Source: Lactarius indigo
Lineage: Eukaryota > Basidiomycota > Agaricomycetes > Russulales > Russulaceae
NCBI GenBank assembly: GCA_025766275.1
Contig: JAFKAC010000137.1
Location: forward strand, 62,001-126,000
DNA: 64,000 nucleotides
Reading direction: 5' to 3'
The notes under the pieces were generated by a model. It was not told the origin of the DNA, made no database searches, and saw only the letters and a list, made by a program, of their open reading frames with translations. The position numbers were made by a program, and so were the translations under genes. Of the stretch, positions 11,338 to 23,789 are shown in pieces; position 1 is the stretch's first letter; each line of letters opens with the position of its first letter.

Positions 11338-12584
11338 CTACGAACTCCGAGTCCTAGCCTCGCGATAACTTGGAGGCGCTTCGGACATCACCTCATAGGT
11401 TTCTTGAGCATGAAGTCGTTGCACCTCGCTCCGCAGGTATTCGACTTCAATTGAAGGGTCCTATCTTCGGGCAGTGGTGTCGCCTCACCCTGTCCGGTGG
11501 TAACAATTGGTAGTGGAGTGGGCCGAGGGTTACCCAAGGCTGATTCCGCGGGGGTGAGTTGGGCGTCTACTGCCCTTGAGCGCAGCCGCGCGAGCTCTTT
11601 GCTGGACAGGCCGACGGGGATGGGCAACGTACATGGCGAGGACTGGAGGAGCTGTGGCCCCGACGACGTCAGTCTAGGGTCCAGAGGACTGGTCGGCATG
11701 CTGACGGGATCGAAAGGCCGTTGCTGCTGAGACCCTGGATCCAGTGGTGATGCGTCCGAATGTGTCGGGTTGAATGGCGTCACTGCCACTTCCGCACTCG
11801 CCCTCATAAGAGCATTCGAGAAGGGAGGACTACCGGTTTTGCGCATACGGTGTTGTCTCCGGCAACGCCAAACAAAGGCGATAGCACCAATCGCGAGGAC
11901 CATGGCGGCAACTCCGCCTACAATACCCCCGACAACGGCGCCGGTGTGCGAGGTAGCGTTTGATTCGGGTGGTTTCACCGTCGTAGTAGCTTCGGTTGTC
12001 GCTGGTGTTTGGACTACGGACGTGGTGGAAGCACTTGCAGAGACGGGGAGAAATTGACGGACGCAGTCGACATTTGTGCCGTTTCGAATGAAGAATGGGG
12101 AAGAGGGGACTTCAAGGACACCCTGGACGGTAGCTAGTATCTGGTACCAGCCCTGGGGAACATTAGCAGAGGGCCACCTCCAGAGGCCTACATGAGGGTC
12201 TAACTGCGTTGTGAGCTGTTCATTGATTGGGGGGGAATAGGAGCCACCGTAGCCAGAGTATTGACGCCTGCTTACGTCCCTTGGTGAAAACGAAAGAGTT
12301 CCGTAGACCCTGACTCCATTCACTCCAGCCAGGCTCGTGATCGGCTCTCTGGTGCTCGTGACCGAGCTGGTCAATGGAGCCTGCTGGATGACGTTCACAT
12401 TCGTGATATTGAATGACATCGGTGCTGAAGGACCGATGTATGTCCACTGAATCTCGCCGATTGTGCACGTCCACATTTCATTTATGTTTGAAAATTGAAA
12501 AGCTGGAGCTGCCGAGCTGCTCCTCTGCACTGTATTTCTGGATGTGGTCGTGGAGAAGGGGGTCGAGGACACCGTTTGGCTCAT
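11338..12584 (-). CDS. Single-pass membrane protein, C-terminal frameshift
   Basis: Likely cell-surface protein of a basidiomycete type. It has an extracellular N-terminal domain with FNITNVN and NGT glycosylation-type sites, then a Ser/Thr-rich stalk. One membrane helix (AVVGGIVGGVAAMVLAIG region, near 11930) is followed by WRCRRQHR, a positive stop-transfer sequence. A Pro/Ser-rich cytoplasmic tail follows. The first frame runs to 11388. However, the sequence after about 11453 makes sense only in another frame, where it reads EVEYLRSEVQRLHAQETYEV and then APPSYREA, stopping at 11338. This heptad-like stretch then PPSY is the usual end of such proteins, so a 1 bp indel (real or a sequencing error) is likely. 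12584 is the first in-frame ATG. No signal peptide is visible from there, and a 5' exon may be missing. An ATG at 12753 lies in another frame. Confidence 0.65.
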
Positions 12585-12759
12585 GATTGACGAAGTAATG
12601 GAAGGCGGGAGAGAGCAACCAAGTGAGTTACCACTGATCGTGGGCTTTGGTAGCTTTGGGTATTCGAGGATTTCGTCCTTCCCCGTAGTAATCCCAGGCT
12701 TGAAAAAAAGGTTTGACGGGATCAAGAGCGGTTTGAATTGCGGAAGATGGCATAAGAAA

Positions 12760-13395
12760 CCTTAGCCACTAGCCATTGAGTAGATTCGGCATGCAAGTGA
12801 TGTAGAAGCGTCGCACCCTCGAGGATGAGGAGTTCTCAGAAGTTTTGGTATCATGATGTTGATGATGTAGGAGCACCGCCCTCTAGAGAGCGAGGAGTTC
12901 CTAGAAGTTTCAGCGATTCTTCCGCGTGTTTTTGGTATTGTATTTGAGTCTTCGTGCTCGCATTTTCGAGATCGCTCGAACTTGCACAGCGAGTCTGGGT
13001 TGGTCTGACTATCCTACGATGCTAGGCAGAGAGAAAATGGAGACGCACTAATGGCATCTGCGTCGGTGCTCCCAAACTACGGGACGACTTTGCTGTTTTC
13101 AGACCATACAAGGGGCTGCATACTCTCCGAGTCCTGCTGTGGATATGTTAATCGACCGGTGACCACATAGTACCTAGGTGCTTGTGCTATTTTTCCAACG
13201 TGGAAAGCTTCCGGCACCCAGCCCACCTTTGCTCATTCAAGAGATCCAGGACCATAGACTTGTAGCGCGTACTAGTAACCAGTCGCAGAATGAGGTTGAG
13301 GACTTCGCAAGTGACGTAGAACCTTCGAGGTCTTAGCGATCCCACCCCATAGAGGGAGCCTGAGTGATCACCGGTCTACCAAGACCGCACACATC
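12760..13395. other. Intergenic spacer before the Plavaka element
   Basis: No gene seen. It holds a diverged ~60 bp direct repeat (about 12795-12845 and 12855-12915, sharing GATGTAGRAGC and GAGGAGTTC then AGAAGTTT). The last 3 bases before 13399 (ATA) are the target duplication of the transposon that follows. Confidence 0.5.
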
Positions 13396-13398
13396 ATA

Positions 13399-13431
13399 CA
13401 CTATGAACGAAAAATTGGATGAAATTCATCC
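13399..13431 (+). repeat. Left terminal inverted repeat of the Plavaka element
   Basis: Starts CACTATGAACG and ends in the palindrome-like GGATGAAATTCATCC. About 25 of 33 positions match the reverse complement of 29379-29411. Confidence 0.8.
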
Positions 13432-13840
13432 TAAAATTAAGAATTAAATTAAGTCTTCCGTAGGATGACTGTAGGATGACCGTAGATGAATATTAGATGG
13501 TTTTCAGTATCAGATAGGATGACGAAATAGGCTTAAATAGATCCAAGATATGGCCAAAAGCAGCAACCCAAAAGTGAGACACTGTAAGCCGATCTTAGGA
13601 TGAAAATCAGTAGATACTATTGGATGAAAATCAGCCTCAGTTTCGACTGAAAATCAGTCTCGATCGTTGGATGAATATCAGTATCGGGCTTTGGATGAAA
13701 ACCAGTCTCTATATTTAGCTGAAAATAAGGACCGATCTTTGGATGAAAATCATTCCGTATCATTGGATGATAATCATCAATAATCATCATTCCGTTGGAT
13801 GACTTTCAGCACGCCTTATGTTGATATTCATCCACAAACT
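13432..13840 (+). repeat. Left subterminal repeat array
   Basis: At least ten diverged copies of a GGATGAAAATCAGT-like motif spaced roughly 20-45 bp apart, some reading GGATGAATATCAG or GGATGAAAACCAG. The same motif family recurs near the other end (29165-29378). This is the usual arrangement of transposase-binding repeats in CACTA-like elements. Confidence 0.7.
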
Positions 13841-14106
13841 ATTCTATAATAGTGTTTAGAAAGATATAATAATATAAACAATATACCGATTACGACCAGA
13901 TCAGCCTGGGTATTTATCATTGCTGCCCCAGCCCCAGAAGGATCTCCAACCTCAGGAATCGAAGTTGAAGCTCTACACCTGCGTGCGCACTGGCACGTGC
14001 TCAAAGCTGTCATCATGAGGTAAGCTTAAGGGGATCCGGACATGCGTGTATGAGGGTGGAAAATGGCACATACCATTAATGTTGTGTTGAGCTGCGGCCT
14101 CAAGGC

Positions 14107-15291
14107 CTATTCCTCCATATCCACCTCATTGATATCCGAAACCCTAACGTCCTCGGGCTCATCACTCTCACCTGCGTGGCTGTCAATCTCGAGCTCTTGA
14201 CTCGCCTTTTGCTTTCCGTTGGCCCTCAAGCTGAAGTGTGTTTTTGCAGTAGTAGCAGTACCGGTATTGGACTTCTGCTTCTTCCTCAGCTGCTGGGTGG
14301 CTACAGTTACTGATGCTGCATGTTTGGATTTCGAACCTGTGGCGACTGCGGACGTATCGGCCGATTCATCGCTGTCATTGGTTCCTTCCTTGTCGTCATC
14401 CGACTGGGGTGCTGGTGTGGCTTTGGCACTGCTGTGCCCTCGTGGGTGTCTCTTAGCCGCATTGATCTTCAAGTAAGTGTACTTCTCTGGTACTTCAAGA
14501 TAGCCAGAGCGATAAGAATGGCCCCGCTTATTCTTCAACAACTGCTTGGCGAGCTCTTCTGTTGCCCAGTCGTTGGAGAACCTCTTCAAGTAGGGCGCTT
14601 GTTCACAAGCCTGGAATACAAGGTACGTTTAGATATCGCTGTTAGTACTGCTTGAACTCACTGCTTGATAAAGTTTCGCTTTTTTGCTAGCTGGGATATC
14701 TGCCCATCGCACTTCCCAATTTATCCCTGCTGCTGCAACCATATCCGTTACAAGACGCTAAATAATGATAAGTTTCTGTCCCACTTGCAAGCTTCACACG
14801 TGAACGCACCCTGATCGCATGGTACCTAGGCTTGTCGTTCGACAACTTCATCCCGTTTTGGATGTTTGTTCCTTTGGGTGGGCACTCAATCTTGGGCAAC
14901 GAGGCGGCGGCGATAGCAGAAGCCTCGGTAATCTCTTTGGTAAGTGTTTCCTTCTGTGCCTCGAGTGCTTTGAGTTCCTCTAATCCCACCGTGTAAGCCC
15001 TGGGTTATCATCTTTCTTGTCTCACGCTGTCTCACCTTTGGCCTTTTCGATCTGCGCCATGATATCATTCTCGTCTTCCTCAGCAACACCCTGACTACCA
15101 TTTGCAGGAGGGGTCTGGGTAGCAGACACTGGTTTGGCCTGCTGGCCAGGCCCCTTTTTACCCTCTGTAACATGAGCCCGGGTGAGTTGACAACTTGTAT
15201 TCAATTGTTTGGACTTACTTTGCTTATTTCCAGCTGCTGTGGACCTTCTTGTACGTTTCGGGGGGGCATCTTCATCCATGTTAAGAGGCAT
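14107..15291 (-). CDS. Plavaka accessory protein, multi-exon, function unknown
   Basis: Minus-strand gene starting at ATG 15291 (MPLNMDEDAPPKRTRR), divergent from the transposase. A clear first intron starts GTAAGT after codon Gln (near 15222) and ends at TTACAG (about 15169). Later pieces include a coiled-coil-like segment (GLEELKALEAQKETLTKEI, about 14935-14990) and WEVRWADIPASKKAK near 14690-14730. The last exon (14107-14580) contains WATEELAKQLLKNK and an acidic, Ser-rich tail ending in EVDMEE. The basic start, acidic tail and low complexity suggest a nuclear DNA- or protein-binding role. I do not recognise the family. Splice borders after the first intron are not settled. Confidence 0.5.
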
Positions 15292-15468
15292 GTATGCAAT
15301 ATAACTGACTCAAGCGGGAACAGGTTACGGCGGGGGGTGGGGTGAAATGGTTCGTTTTTTCCTCAGTTCAACTTGACAAAATATTGTGCACGTGCAACAA
15401 TTTGAATTCAACTCTATTGATTCTATTTGGGCTGCTTCCGCCCGCTCTGTTCTACAAGTCCTGGCAAT
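15292..15468. promoter_or_regulatory. Divergent promoter region of the Plavaka genes
   Basis: The 177 bp between the ATG of the accessory gene (15291, minus) and the ATG of the transposase (15469, plus) must hold both promoters. I see no clear TATA box. Assignment is from gene orientation only. Confidence 0.4.
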
Positions 15469-16413
15469 ATGGCTGGTCAGCAGCTCGTCTTTTGCGTCTG
15501 CTGTAACAAGCACATACCCCGTAAGTGTGAGCGCGAACACCGCTGTCGTGTCAACAACTTGAAGCTCCTCGCAACCCCCACTCCCCACAAACGTCCTCAA
15601 CTCGCATTTAAAGACACACGCACTCCTCGTAACAAGCCTCGGCCTAAGACAAACCCCACCTCTGAACTCCCAGGATGTCAAGACGTATACACCACTGATC
15701 CTGACCCAGACGCGGCGCTCTTCCAAGACACGGAAATTCTGGAGCCCTCAACTTCAAATGGCAAAAGTAATCACCAGTACCATTTTGAAGACTCGAGACA
15801 GGGACACGCAGATGAACTACTCGTGGCCTGCATGTCACGACGATGGCACCGCAGCCATGACCATTTATACCCAGGCCCGGGGTCTGATGATGACTCCAAT
15901 GAATTTGGACATGACTTGGACAGGGACACGGATGGCGATGACAATGACGATGGCAAGACCTCAAATGCCCCATTTGAAGAGGGGCCCGATGGCGATGAGT
16001 CGGATATTGTCGACTGGGGCGCATTGGATCAGGAATGTGGCTTGGCCGGGCCCATTTACGACGAGCTCGGAGAAGACTTCGAGTCTAAGTGTGCTAAGAT
16101 TGGTATGTCCTACTTGGTCTACCTCTGGGCGTTGATGGAACCTTCTGTCAGGTGAAAGGCTTGATGAATGCGATCGCACAATATGCCGAGCGTTTGCTTT
16201 CAAGATCTCTACGTACATGACAGATGCTGCCTGGAAAAAGGCATGCTGTAACATCGTCACGACGTTAGCTCGACTTGAGCTCTATAGAGGCGGTAACAAC
16301 TTAGCGGATGTCCCGAAGACACAGAGGTCCGGGCGTGACAAATATCTTGAAGACACGAAGGCCCAAGCGTAAGCAATGGTGAACACTCGAAGGTGCACTA
16401 CTATGAAAGAGAC

Positions 16414-16451
<38 letters not shown>

Positions 16452-19400
16452 ACAATAGAAAGGAGGAAACAAGTGACGATTCAAGAAGACCAAGATGGCG
16501 TATCTTGGTCTTCACAAGACAGGTTAAATACAAGTCGAGCAGGCTTTCAAGCGCTGCTATGAGTCACAGTAGTGTAGTGTCCAACGTATCGCGTAAGTAG
16601 CTCGAACCCTAATACTACTACTACTAGTATTAGTGGCACAGTCCTCAGTCAGCAATCAGCGCGCAATCTCCTATCGTACTCGTAATCGCCTATCGTAAGT
16701 CCGCAACTAATCTACCTTACCGCCGTAGTTGCAACCGGTACAGTAAGGGTATGGGTCGAAACGTAACATCACCTCCTCTTCTAGCGTGAGACCCCTGGCT
16801 CACTGAAAGTCGCGGGCCGGCCAATCGCGCTGTTCATCAGCAATGCGCTCCAATGCGGTGGCGCGCTCCAAGCGGTAGATCGCGTCGCGCCGATCGTCTT
16901 GTGCGCATTCGATCATTGCGCGGAGTTGACTCACCCTCGCCCGAAGTCGATCCAGCTCGTAGCTGGCCGCGCGGAAGTGCGTAACCTCCGCGGTGAGCGA
17001 CTCGTCGTTGATGCGATTGAGCGCGCGGTCGGTGATCTTGTCCGCCTCGAAGATGACGAGGTCCTCGTGCGGATATGTGGGGCGGAGCGCCGTGGATACG
17101 TGGGGTTCTGCGTAAAGGGGCTTACCATAGACGTGCGGCGAGCCCGGTATAACCCCTAATATGAGGGGGTCCGCCCCTCCGATGATTTGGACGTGCGACG
17201 CGTCCCTCTCTACTCCGTCGGGCCCGGTGATGGGGTATCGAATGTGATGGGGTCGTCGGTTCGCCCGGAACCCTTCAGGCACAATGACATGCGCGGGGTC
17301 CTCGGTGGCGGTGAACGGACGGTGATCGGCGGCACCAGGCACGCGCACACGTCCTTGATACATGGGGGACCCGTTGGAGTAGACGAGCCAGGGCGTGATG
17401 AGGGGATTATCAGGGTCGCGTTTCGTTCGAAGGAAGGTGTGTCTCGCCGGGTAATAATCTTCGTCGTCATGGCCAGCCTCAGCTGCCGCCATCGCTGCCG
17501 TCGCTCGCGCATCTCCCTCAGTCGGGCCGCTGCTGAGTCCAGCTGCTCCTGCTGCCATGCTGCCGCTACCCTCTTCCACCCCTCCAACTCGTACTCCATC
17601 AGCGCTTGAATGCTGGTCGTTGCTCGGGAAAACTCCGCGAATGCCGATGAGGTCGTTGCTTGGGGGGATAGTGGCGATGGGTTCACGCTCGCCGCGATCG
17701 TTTCGGAAGATGTGGACGACGGCTCGGTCGTCGTCAGGGGTGGTCGTCGGGTCTGGGAATCTGGTGACAACGTTGATCCACTCTTGTGCGGTGATGGGCC
17801 CCTCTGCTGGTGTAAGAGGTGTCCATGGCGTGAGCTGAGTGTTGGGAACTTCGGTGTCGCTGTCCTCCGCGAGGAGGGCGCGGGCATCTTCTGCGAGGGA
17901 GTCGAGGAGTTGCGCCTGTGTGACATGTCGTAGTGGGGAAGTGGGCATGAGAGTAATGGCGGAGCGAAGGAAGAGGGGATGACTGTCCTCTGTCCTAGCG
18001 ACTCCCACTTTATCTCTTCTACCGTGGGTTTGCGCTTCCTGATACAGGCGAAGCGCTTCCGGCGCAAAGACATCGTCTTTGTCGACCCACTGGTTCTCTG
18101 AGTCTGGGTACCCCTTCCATTTGATCAGGTATTGAAGGCGTCTTCCCCTGCCGAAATGCCGAGTATCTAGAATGGCCTCGACTTCATATTCCTCTTCTCC
18201 ATCTATCAGTTCGGGTGGTGGTCGTGTGAAGTTTTCTCCGTGCAAGGAGGTTTGCTTGTACGGTGTGAGAAGATCGATGTGAAACACTGGATGGATGCTC
18301 CACTGCGTGGGAAGTTCCAATCGATAGTTGTAAGGGGACATCACCTGTACCACCCGAAAGGGTCCGTGGTGTTGCGCCGCTAACTTCTCTGTAGGCTGAT
18401 TGGTTCGGAGGTGTTTGCCCTCGAGCCATACGAGGTCGTTGATACTGAACTTGGGCGTATCTTTGTTGCGCACCCATGACTCTTGCGCCTTCTTTATAAG
18501 GCGTTGGGCGTCGTCTCTAGCTTCTTTTAGCTGTGTCAGTCGCGCGGTCGCGAGGGGGATGGGAGATGGCTTATCCGTCCAGTCCGCTTGTGGGTTATAC
18601 CCCATCAGAAGTTGGAACGGCGATTCTTTAGTGTGTTCATGTGGCCAGTTGTTGTGCGCAAATTCGGCGATTGGCAGGTAAGCTTCCCAGTTGTCTTGCC
18701 GCTCATTTACCCAGAAGCGTAAGTACTGTTCCAGCCACTGGTTAGTTCGCTCGGACTGTCCATCAGTACGTGGGTGATATGCGGTTGATATGTTCTGTTG
18801 AATCCCCAGAATACGGCATACTTCTCTGGTAAACTTGGATGTGAAGCGTGGGTCGCGGTCGCTTATTATCTTGCACGGCAATCTGAAGCGTTTGAACACC
18901 TGGGCGACATACAGAGTCGCCGTTTCTTCTGCGGTGATTTCCTCTCTGCATGGGATAAAGATTGAAGCCTTGCTGCAGTCGTGGTCTGTGACAGTCAGTA
19001 TACTGTCATACCCCTTGGAAACGGGAAGTTTGGTGATGAAGTCTACCGCCACTGTGTGGAACGGCATGGCTTCCAGTATTGGTGTGATGGGATGCAGCGC
19101 GGCTCGTATGGGCCTTGTGTTGACTTTATTCCTTTGGCATTCTGCGCAGCCTTGCACGTATTCGTATACATCTTTTCGGAGTCGCGGCCACCAGTAGTGT
19201 CTCTCCAAGATGCGTTGAGTTTTTGCAATTCCCGGATGGCCATGTATTGGCAAGTCGTGATGGTCGTGTATTAGTACTCGTTGAGTCGACGCTGGTCCTG
19301 TGATTACGAACCTGCCGTCCTTGTACCATTCTCCTTGTATTTTCTTAAGGCGATAAGGGTCGATCCATATCTTGATCACCTCTTCGTCTTGTTGGTGGCG

Positions 19401-22400
19401 TGGTTGTAATAGATTTGGGTTGGCGATAAAGGTGCGCACGGCGTTAAGGGTTCGTACAAAGATTTCGGGAGGCAGGACCACTACTTCGCTGTTGTCTTTG
19501 ACGCCTTGGTCGTAATCCGGTCGTCTCGACAGCGCATCTGCCCGCCCGTTGTTCTTGCCCTTAATGTGATGAATCTCGAAGTCGTATTCAGAAAGTTCGA
19601 GTACTTCCCTGGCGACTCGCCTGCTGATCTTCTGTGGTGACTTCCAGTACTGTAGGTTTAGATGGTCCGAATAGATTTTAATCTTGTGGGGGGCACCTGC
19701 GAGAAGTGGTCGCCAGTTCTGTAGGGCCTTAACTATCGCGAGCAGCTCTAGGTCGTAGATGTCGTAGTTTCTTTCGGCTTCGGAAAGCATTGCCGAGTAG
19801 TAACCTATGGGGTGTCGCTTGCCGTCAGATTTCTTTTGCAGTAATACGGCTCCCACCGCATAGCCCGAAGCGTCTACTTCCAATTCGAATGGATCTTGAA
19901 GGACGGGGTGTGCTAACACCGGTTCCTCCGTCACGAGTCGTTTTAGGGTGTTAAACGCCTTTTCTTCTTCCTCAGTCCATCGCCATTCTTCGTCCTTTCG
20001 TGTTAGCTTAGTGAGTGGCTTAGCGTGAGTTGCGAAACCGCGGATAAAGAGTCTGTAAAAGTTACAGAAGCCAAGGAAAGAACGGACATCTTTGACTTTT
20101 GTTGGTGTTGGCCAGTCCTTGATTCCTTGAACTTTTACAGGGTCCATTCGAGTCACCCCCCTTTCAAGGATTACCCCCAGGTAATCCATCCGCGGTTGAT
20201 GGAACAGGCACTTCTCGAGTTTGAAGTAGAGGTCGTGTTCCTCCGCAACGCGTAAAACATCGCGGACAGCATCTATATGGGCCGCTAGATCGTGATCAAA
20301 GTGAGTGGCTATACCAATGTTGTCCATGTAGACGCGTATGGTAGTGCCCAGTCGCTCGTGCTTTGCTATGGTGTCGCGATAGATGTGGTTCATCATGGCT
20401 TGGAAGGTGGCGGGGGAGTTAGTAAGCCCGAAGAACATGACCGTGGGTTCGAAGAGGCCGAATTTAGTTTTGAACGCTGCCTTTTCCTGGTCGCCGTCGC
20501 GAATACGTATGTTGTTGTAGCCCCATTGGATGTCGAGTTTTGTATAAATGTGGGCATTACTGAGGTCAAGGATGAGGTCCTGTATTAACGGTAGCGGGTA
20601 TTGGTTCCGAATGGTGTGGGAGTTGATGACCCGGTAGTCCTGTACCGGGCGTAGTTTTCCGTCCTTCTTTTTAATGAAGAAGAAGGAGGATGCGTACGGA
20701 GAGATAGAGGGGCGCAGATATCCTTGCTTCAGTTTCTCCTCTAGGAACTCTTTGAGTTCGCCCTCTTCTTTTTGGGTCATAGGGTAGATCTTGCAGTCGA
20801 TGGCAGCCGGCGCGGATGGTTTGAAGTCTATTGCATGATCCCACGGCCTTGCCGGGGGGAAGCGGTGCGAGGCTTGCTCGTTGAAGAGTTTAGTAAACAT
20901 TGCGTATTCCTGAGGGAGCACTGCTGCCGATTGTTGTTGTTTCGCTTGTATGGCCAACTCCGTCGAGGTGGTGGCTCTAGTGAACATTTCTTCCTCCAGT
21001 TCCCGCACAATGTCTTCCTTTTCGGCCACGATGAGGGCTCGAATGGTCGTTGTTGATAGTAGTGCTTCGCTAGTTGCTAACATTATTGGCTGCATGTCGG
21101 GGTGTATAGTGGCAGTGGCCCAGCTGATTGTTGGTTCGAATGCGCTTAGCCATGGATAGCCTAGCACCATGTCTTCACTTCCAAGGTCGGTGACCAGGAA
21201 GGTCATTTGCTTTATCTGTCCCCATGTTTTCACTTCTAGGTTAACATAATGAGTGATTAACCCAGCTCTATTTTCCGTGTTGTCTATATTCCATATTTTG
21301 CGAGGTGTATTCAGTGGCTGTGTCTGGATACCAGCCCGTTTGGCTAAGCTGGGTCGGATGAAGTTGTCAGTTGCGCCAGAGTCGACTAGCGCATTTGTTT
21401 CAGTCGTTTGGTAATTCGTACGGACAGTCACTGGGATTCTCATAGATCGGTAGCGCGTTGTCACAATTACAGAATTACATTGAAGAGCCCTCACCCAGAC
21501 TGACGGGTTCAGGCGTCCCGAAAACCCTCTTTTCCCCATAGATCTTGAAGTATAAGATCTTTTACTTCGTCCGTACTGTTGGCCACCTGTGTGAGCCACT
21601 CTTTGGCCTGTTCTCCCGCTGTTTTCGTGCTTGCCGCATTGATTTGAGGTGCGGGCGTTACGCTTGGCGCCGGTGACATGTACCCGGGCAGCGACGGCGC
21701 GTACTGCGACGGCGCGTACTGTGAGACGGGTCCTTGAGGATAACCCGTAGTTTCGGTCATGTGGCTACTGGATGGGGCGGCCTGCCACTGTTGCTGCGTA
21801 CGCGGATATGGGCAATTTCGTGAGAGGTGGCCGGGAGCATGACAGTTATAGCAAAGGACATTCCTTAAGTCCCTTCGAGGTCCTCCTCTCCCTCGCCCTC
21901 TAGCTCCCGGTCCTCCTCTTGGCGGGAATGGTGGTGTAGGCCAGTCACGGTGTGGCAGTTTGTTGAAATCGATGTCTTCGGACCCCGCGAGCCTCACCTT
22001 TGCACGGTCAGCCGAGGTGTCCATCGCCCATGGGTTAGTTTGTGGCAGGTTCTGCGGGAGTGTCCATCCCGCATTGCCGCCCTGCTTCTTTGGTTGCGTT
22101 GTCGTATTTTTGTATTCATTGAGTCGCGCCTTGAGGTGGATGTAGTTCTTTTGTCGCTTGAGGACGGCCCTTTTCCAGTCGTCGAACGTGACGGGGTCGT
22201 CGAACTGGAACGCGTTTTTGAACAGTTCCTTGGGTAGACCCGACATAAAGAGGTCGATGGTTTGGGGTTCATTGAGGCGGTAGTGAGCTTTCCATGCGAG
22301 CTGTTCAAAGTCATTGACGTACTTGTCAATGTCTTCTCCCGTCATTTTGTATCCCTTCCGCAGTACCGCTTGGGCTTGTTCCCTTTCTAACGTATTTTCG

Positions 22401-23758
22401 AACCTCTGGCTAAATCCATCGGCTACGGCGTTCCATAGGTCGCGAGTGTAGGGACTTATTCCCCGTTGTATCTGCCTGTTGAGCCAGTTCAGGAAGGATA
22501 GGACCCATTCGCTGACCGCTCCGCCTTTGATGTAGGAGAGAAACAGAAGGCATCTTCTGTAGTCGTTGCGCATGATAGGGGCGTCCAAATTCATGCCCCA
22601 GTAGACATGCCACTGTGTTAGGAATTGGTCTACTTTGAGTCTGTCTCCGTCAAAAATGGAAGGTGGCTCGCCGGTTAGTTTTTCGTTATGATGTCCTCCC
22701 CTTCCGGCATCTCCACCACCTCCTCCTCCATCGCCTCCTCCACCTCCTGGCGGTCCCATGGGTGGCATTCTCGGTGGTTCGGTTCTTCGTAGATCAAATG
22801 GGATACCCCCCCCTGGTGGCGGTGGCGGGTCTTCGCCCGGTCCTCCCGTTCCTGGTGGGAGGTCTAGTGTGGGTTGTTGTCCGGACGGGGGGTCTCCTCG
22901 ATCTGACCCTATTGCTCGGAAGATAGCTGCGTCGTCTGCAGTCATTCGTACACCGGTTTCTGGGTTGATGGGCATGAGGATTTCTCGTGCTTCTTCTCAT
23001 ATTGCGCGCGCTTCTTCAATCGTGACTTCTTCCATTGCTCTTGCTATTGTTGCCATAATGGCTGGTGATCGGATGTGAATTGGCTCTGGTTCAGTGATGT
23101 GTGCGGACTCAGCTCGTTCGATGAGGAGATCTTGTATCGCTCCTCCACTAGTTTCTGTTTGATTTGGCTCTTGTCCTTCACTTTCGTCTTGGCTTTGTTC
23201 CTCTTCTTCTGATATCACTTCTCCAGTAGAGTGTTCTCGTACTTGCCCGTCGATGGGGCCCCAGTCTGTTCGGCTGTTGAGTTCTCGGGCATCGATATCG
23301 CACTGGTATCTAGGCCCTGCTGGTCGTATGACGTCCCACTGGGACTCTATGGGATTCCACGTAACCTCTGTCCAACACAAGTGGTCAAAGTTGAACTCAA
23401 CTGGTCGGAACCTACTAGGTCCGTTGAACTCCACAAAATATCCGGTTTCTTCTTGTCTTTCCCTCCAACTAGTGGCTCGTAGAAAGCGCGTGGGGACGTT
23501 ACGTTCTCCTCTTCTTGGGATCGAATATGGACGGAAGCTCGTCCACTGGTCTCTTGTTGTTACGGCCACGGTGGTATCTTGGTCTTAATGTAACGTCGTC
23601 ACAACGTTAGCTCGACTTGAGCTCTATAGAGGCGGTAACAACTTAGCGGATGTCCCGAAGACACAGAGGTCCGGGCGTGACAAATATCTTGAAGACATGA
23701 AGGCCCAAGCGTAAGCAATGGTGAACACTCGAAGGTGCACTACTATGAAAGAGACGAT

Positions 23759-23789
<31 letters not shown>

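Noticed and set aside
16415..16447. (GA)n tract in the Gypsy-1 LTR as a regulatory site
   Set aside because: Simple repeat with length difference between the two LTRs; no evidence of function.
21524..21534. GGGAAAA in Gypsy-1 as the frameshift site
   Set aside because: It fits the slippery pattern in Gypsy-1 but is not conserved in Gypsy-3 (GGAAGAAG), whereas GGGTTTT a few bases downstream is kept in all four.
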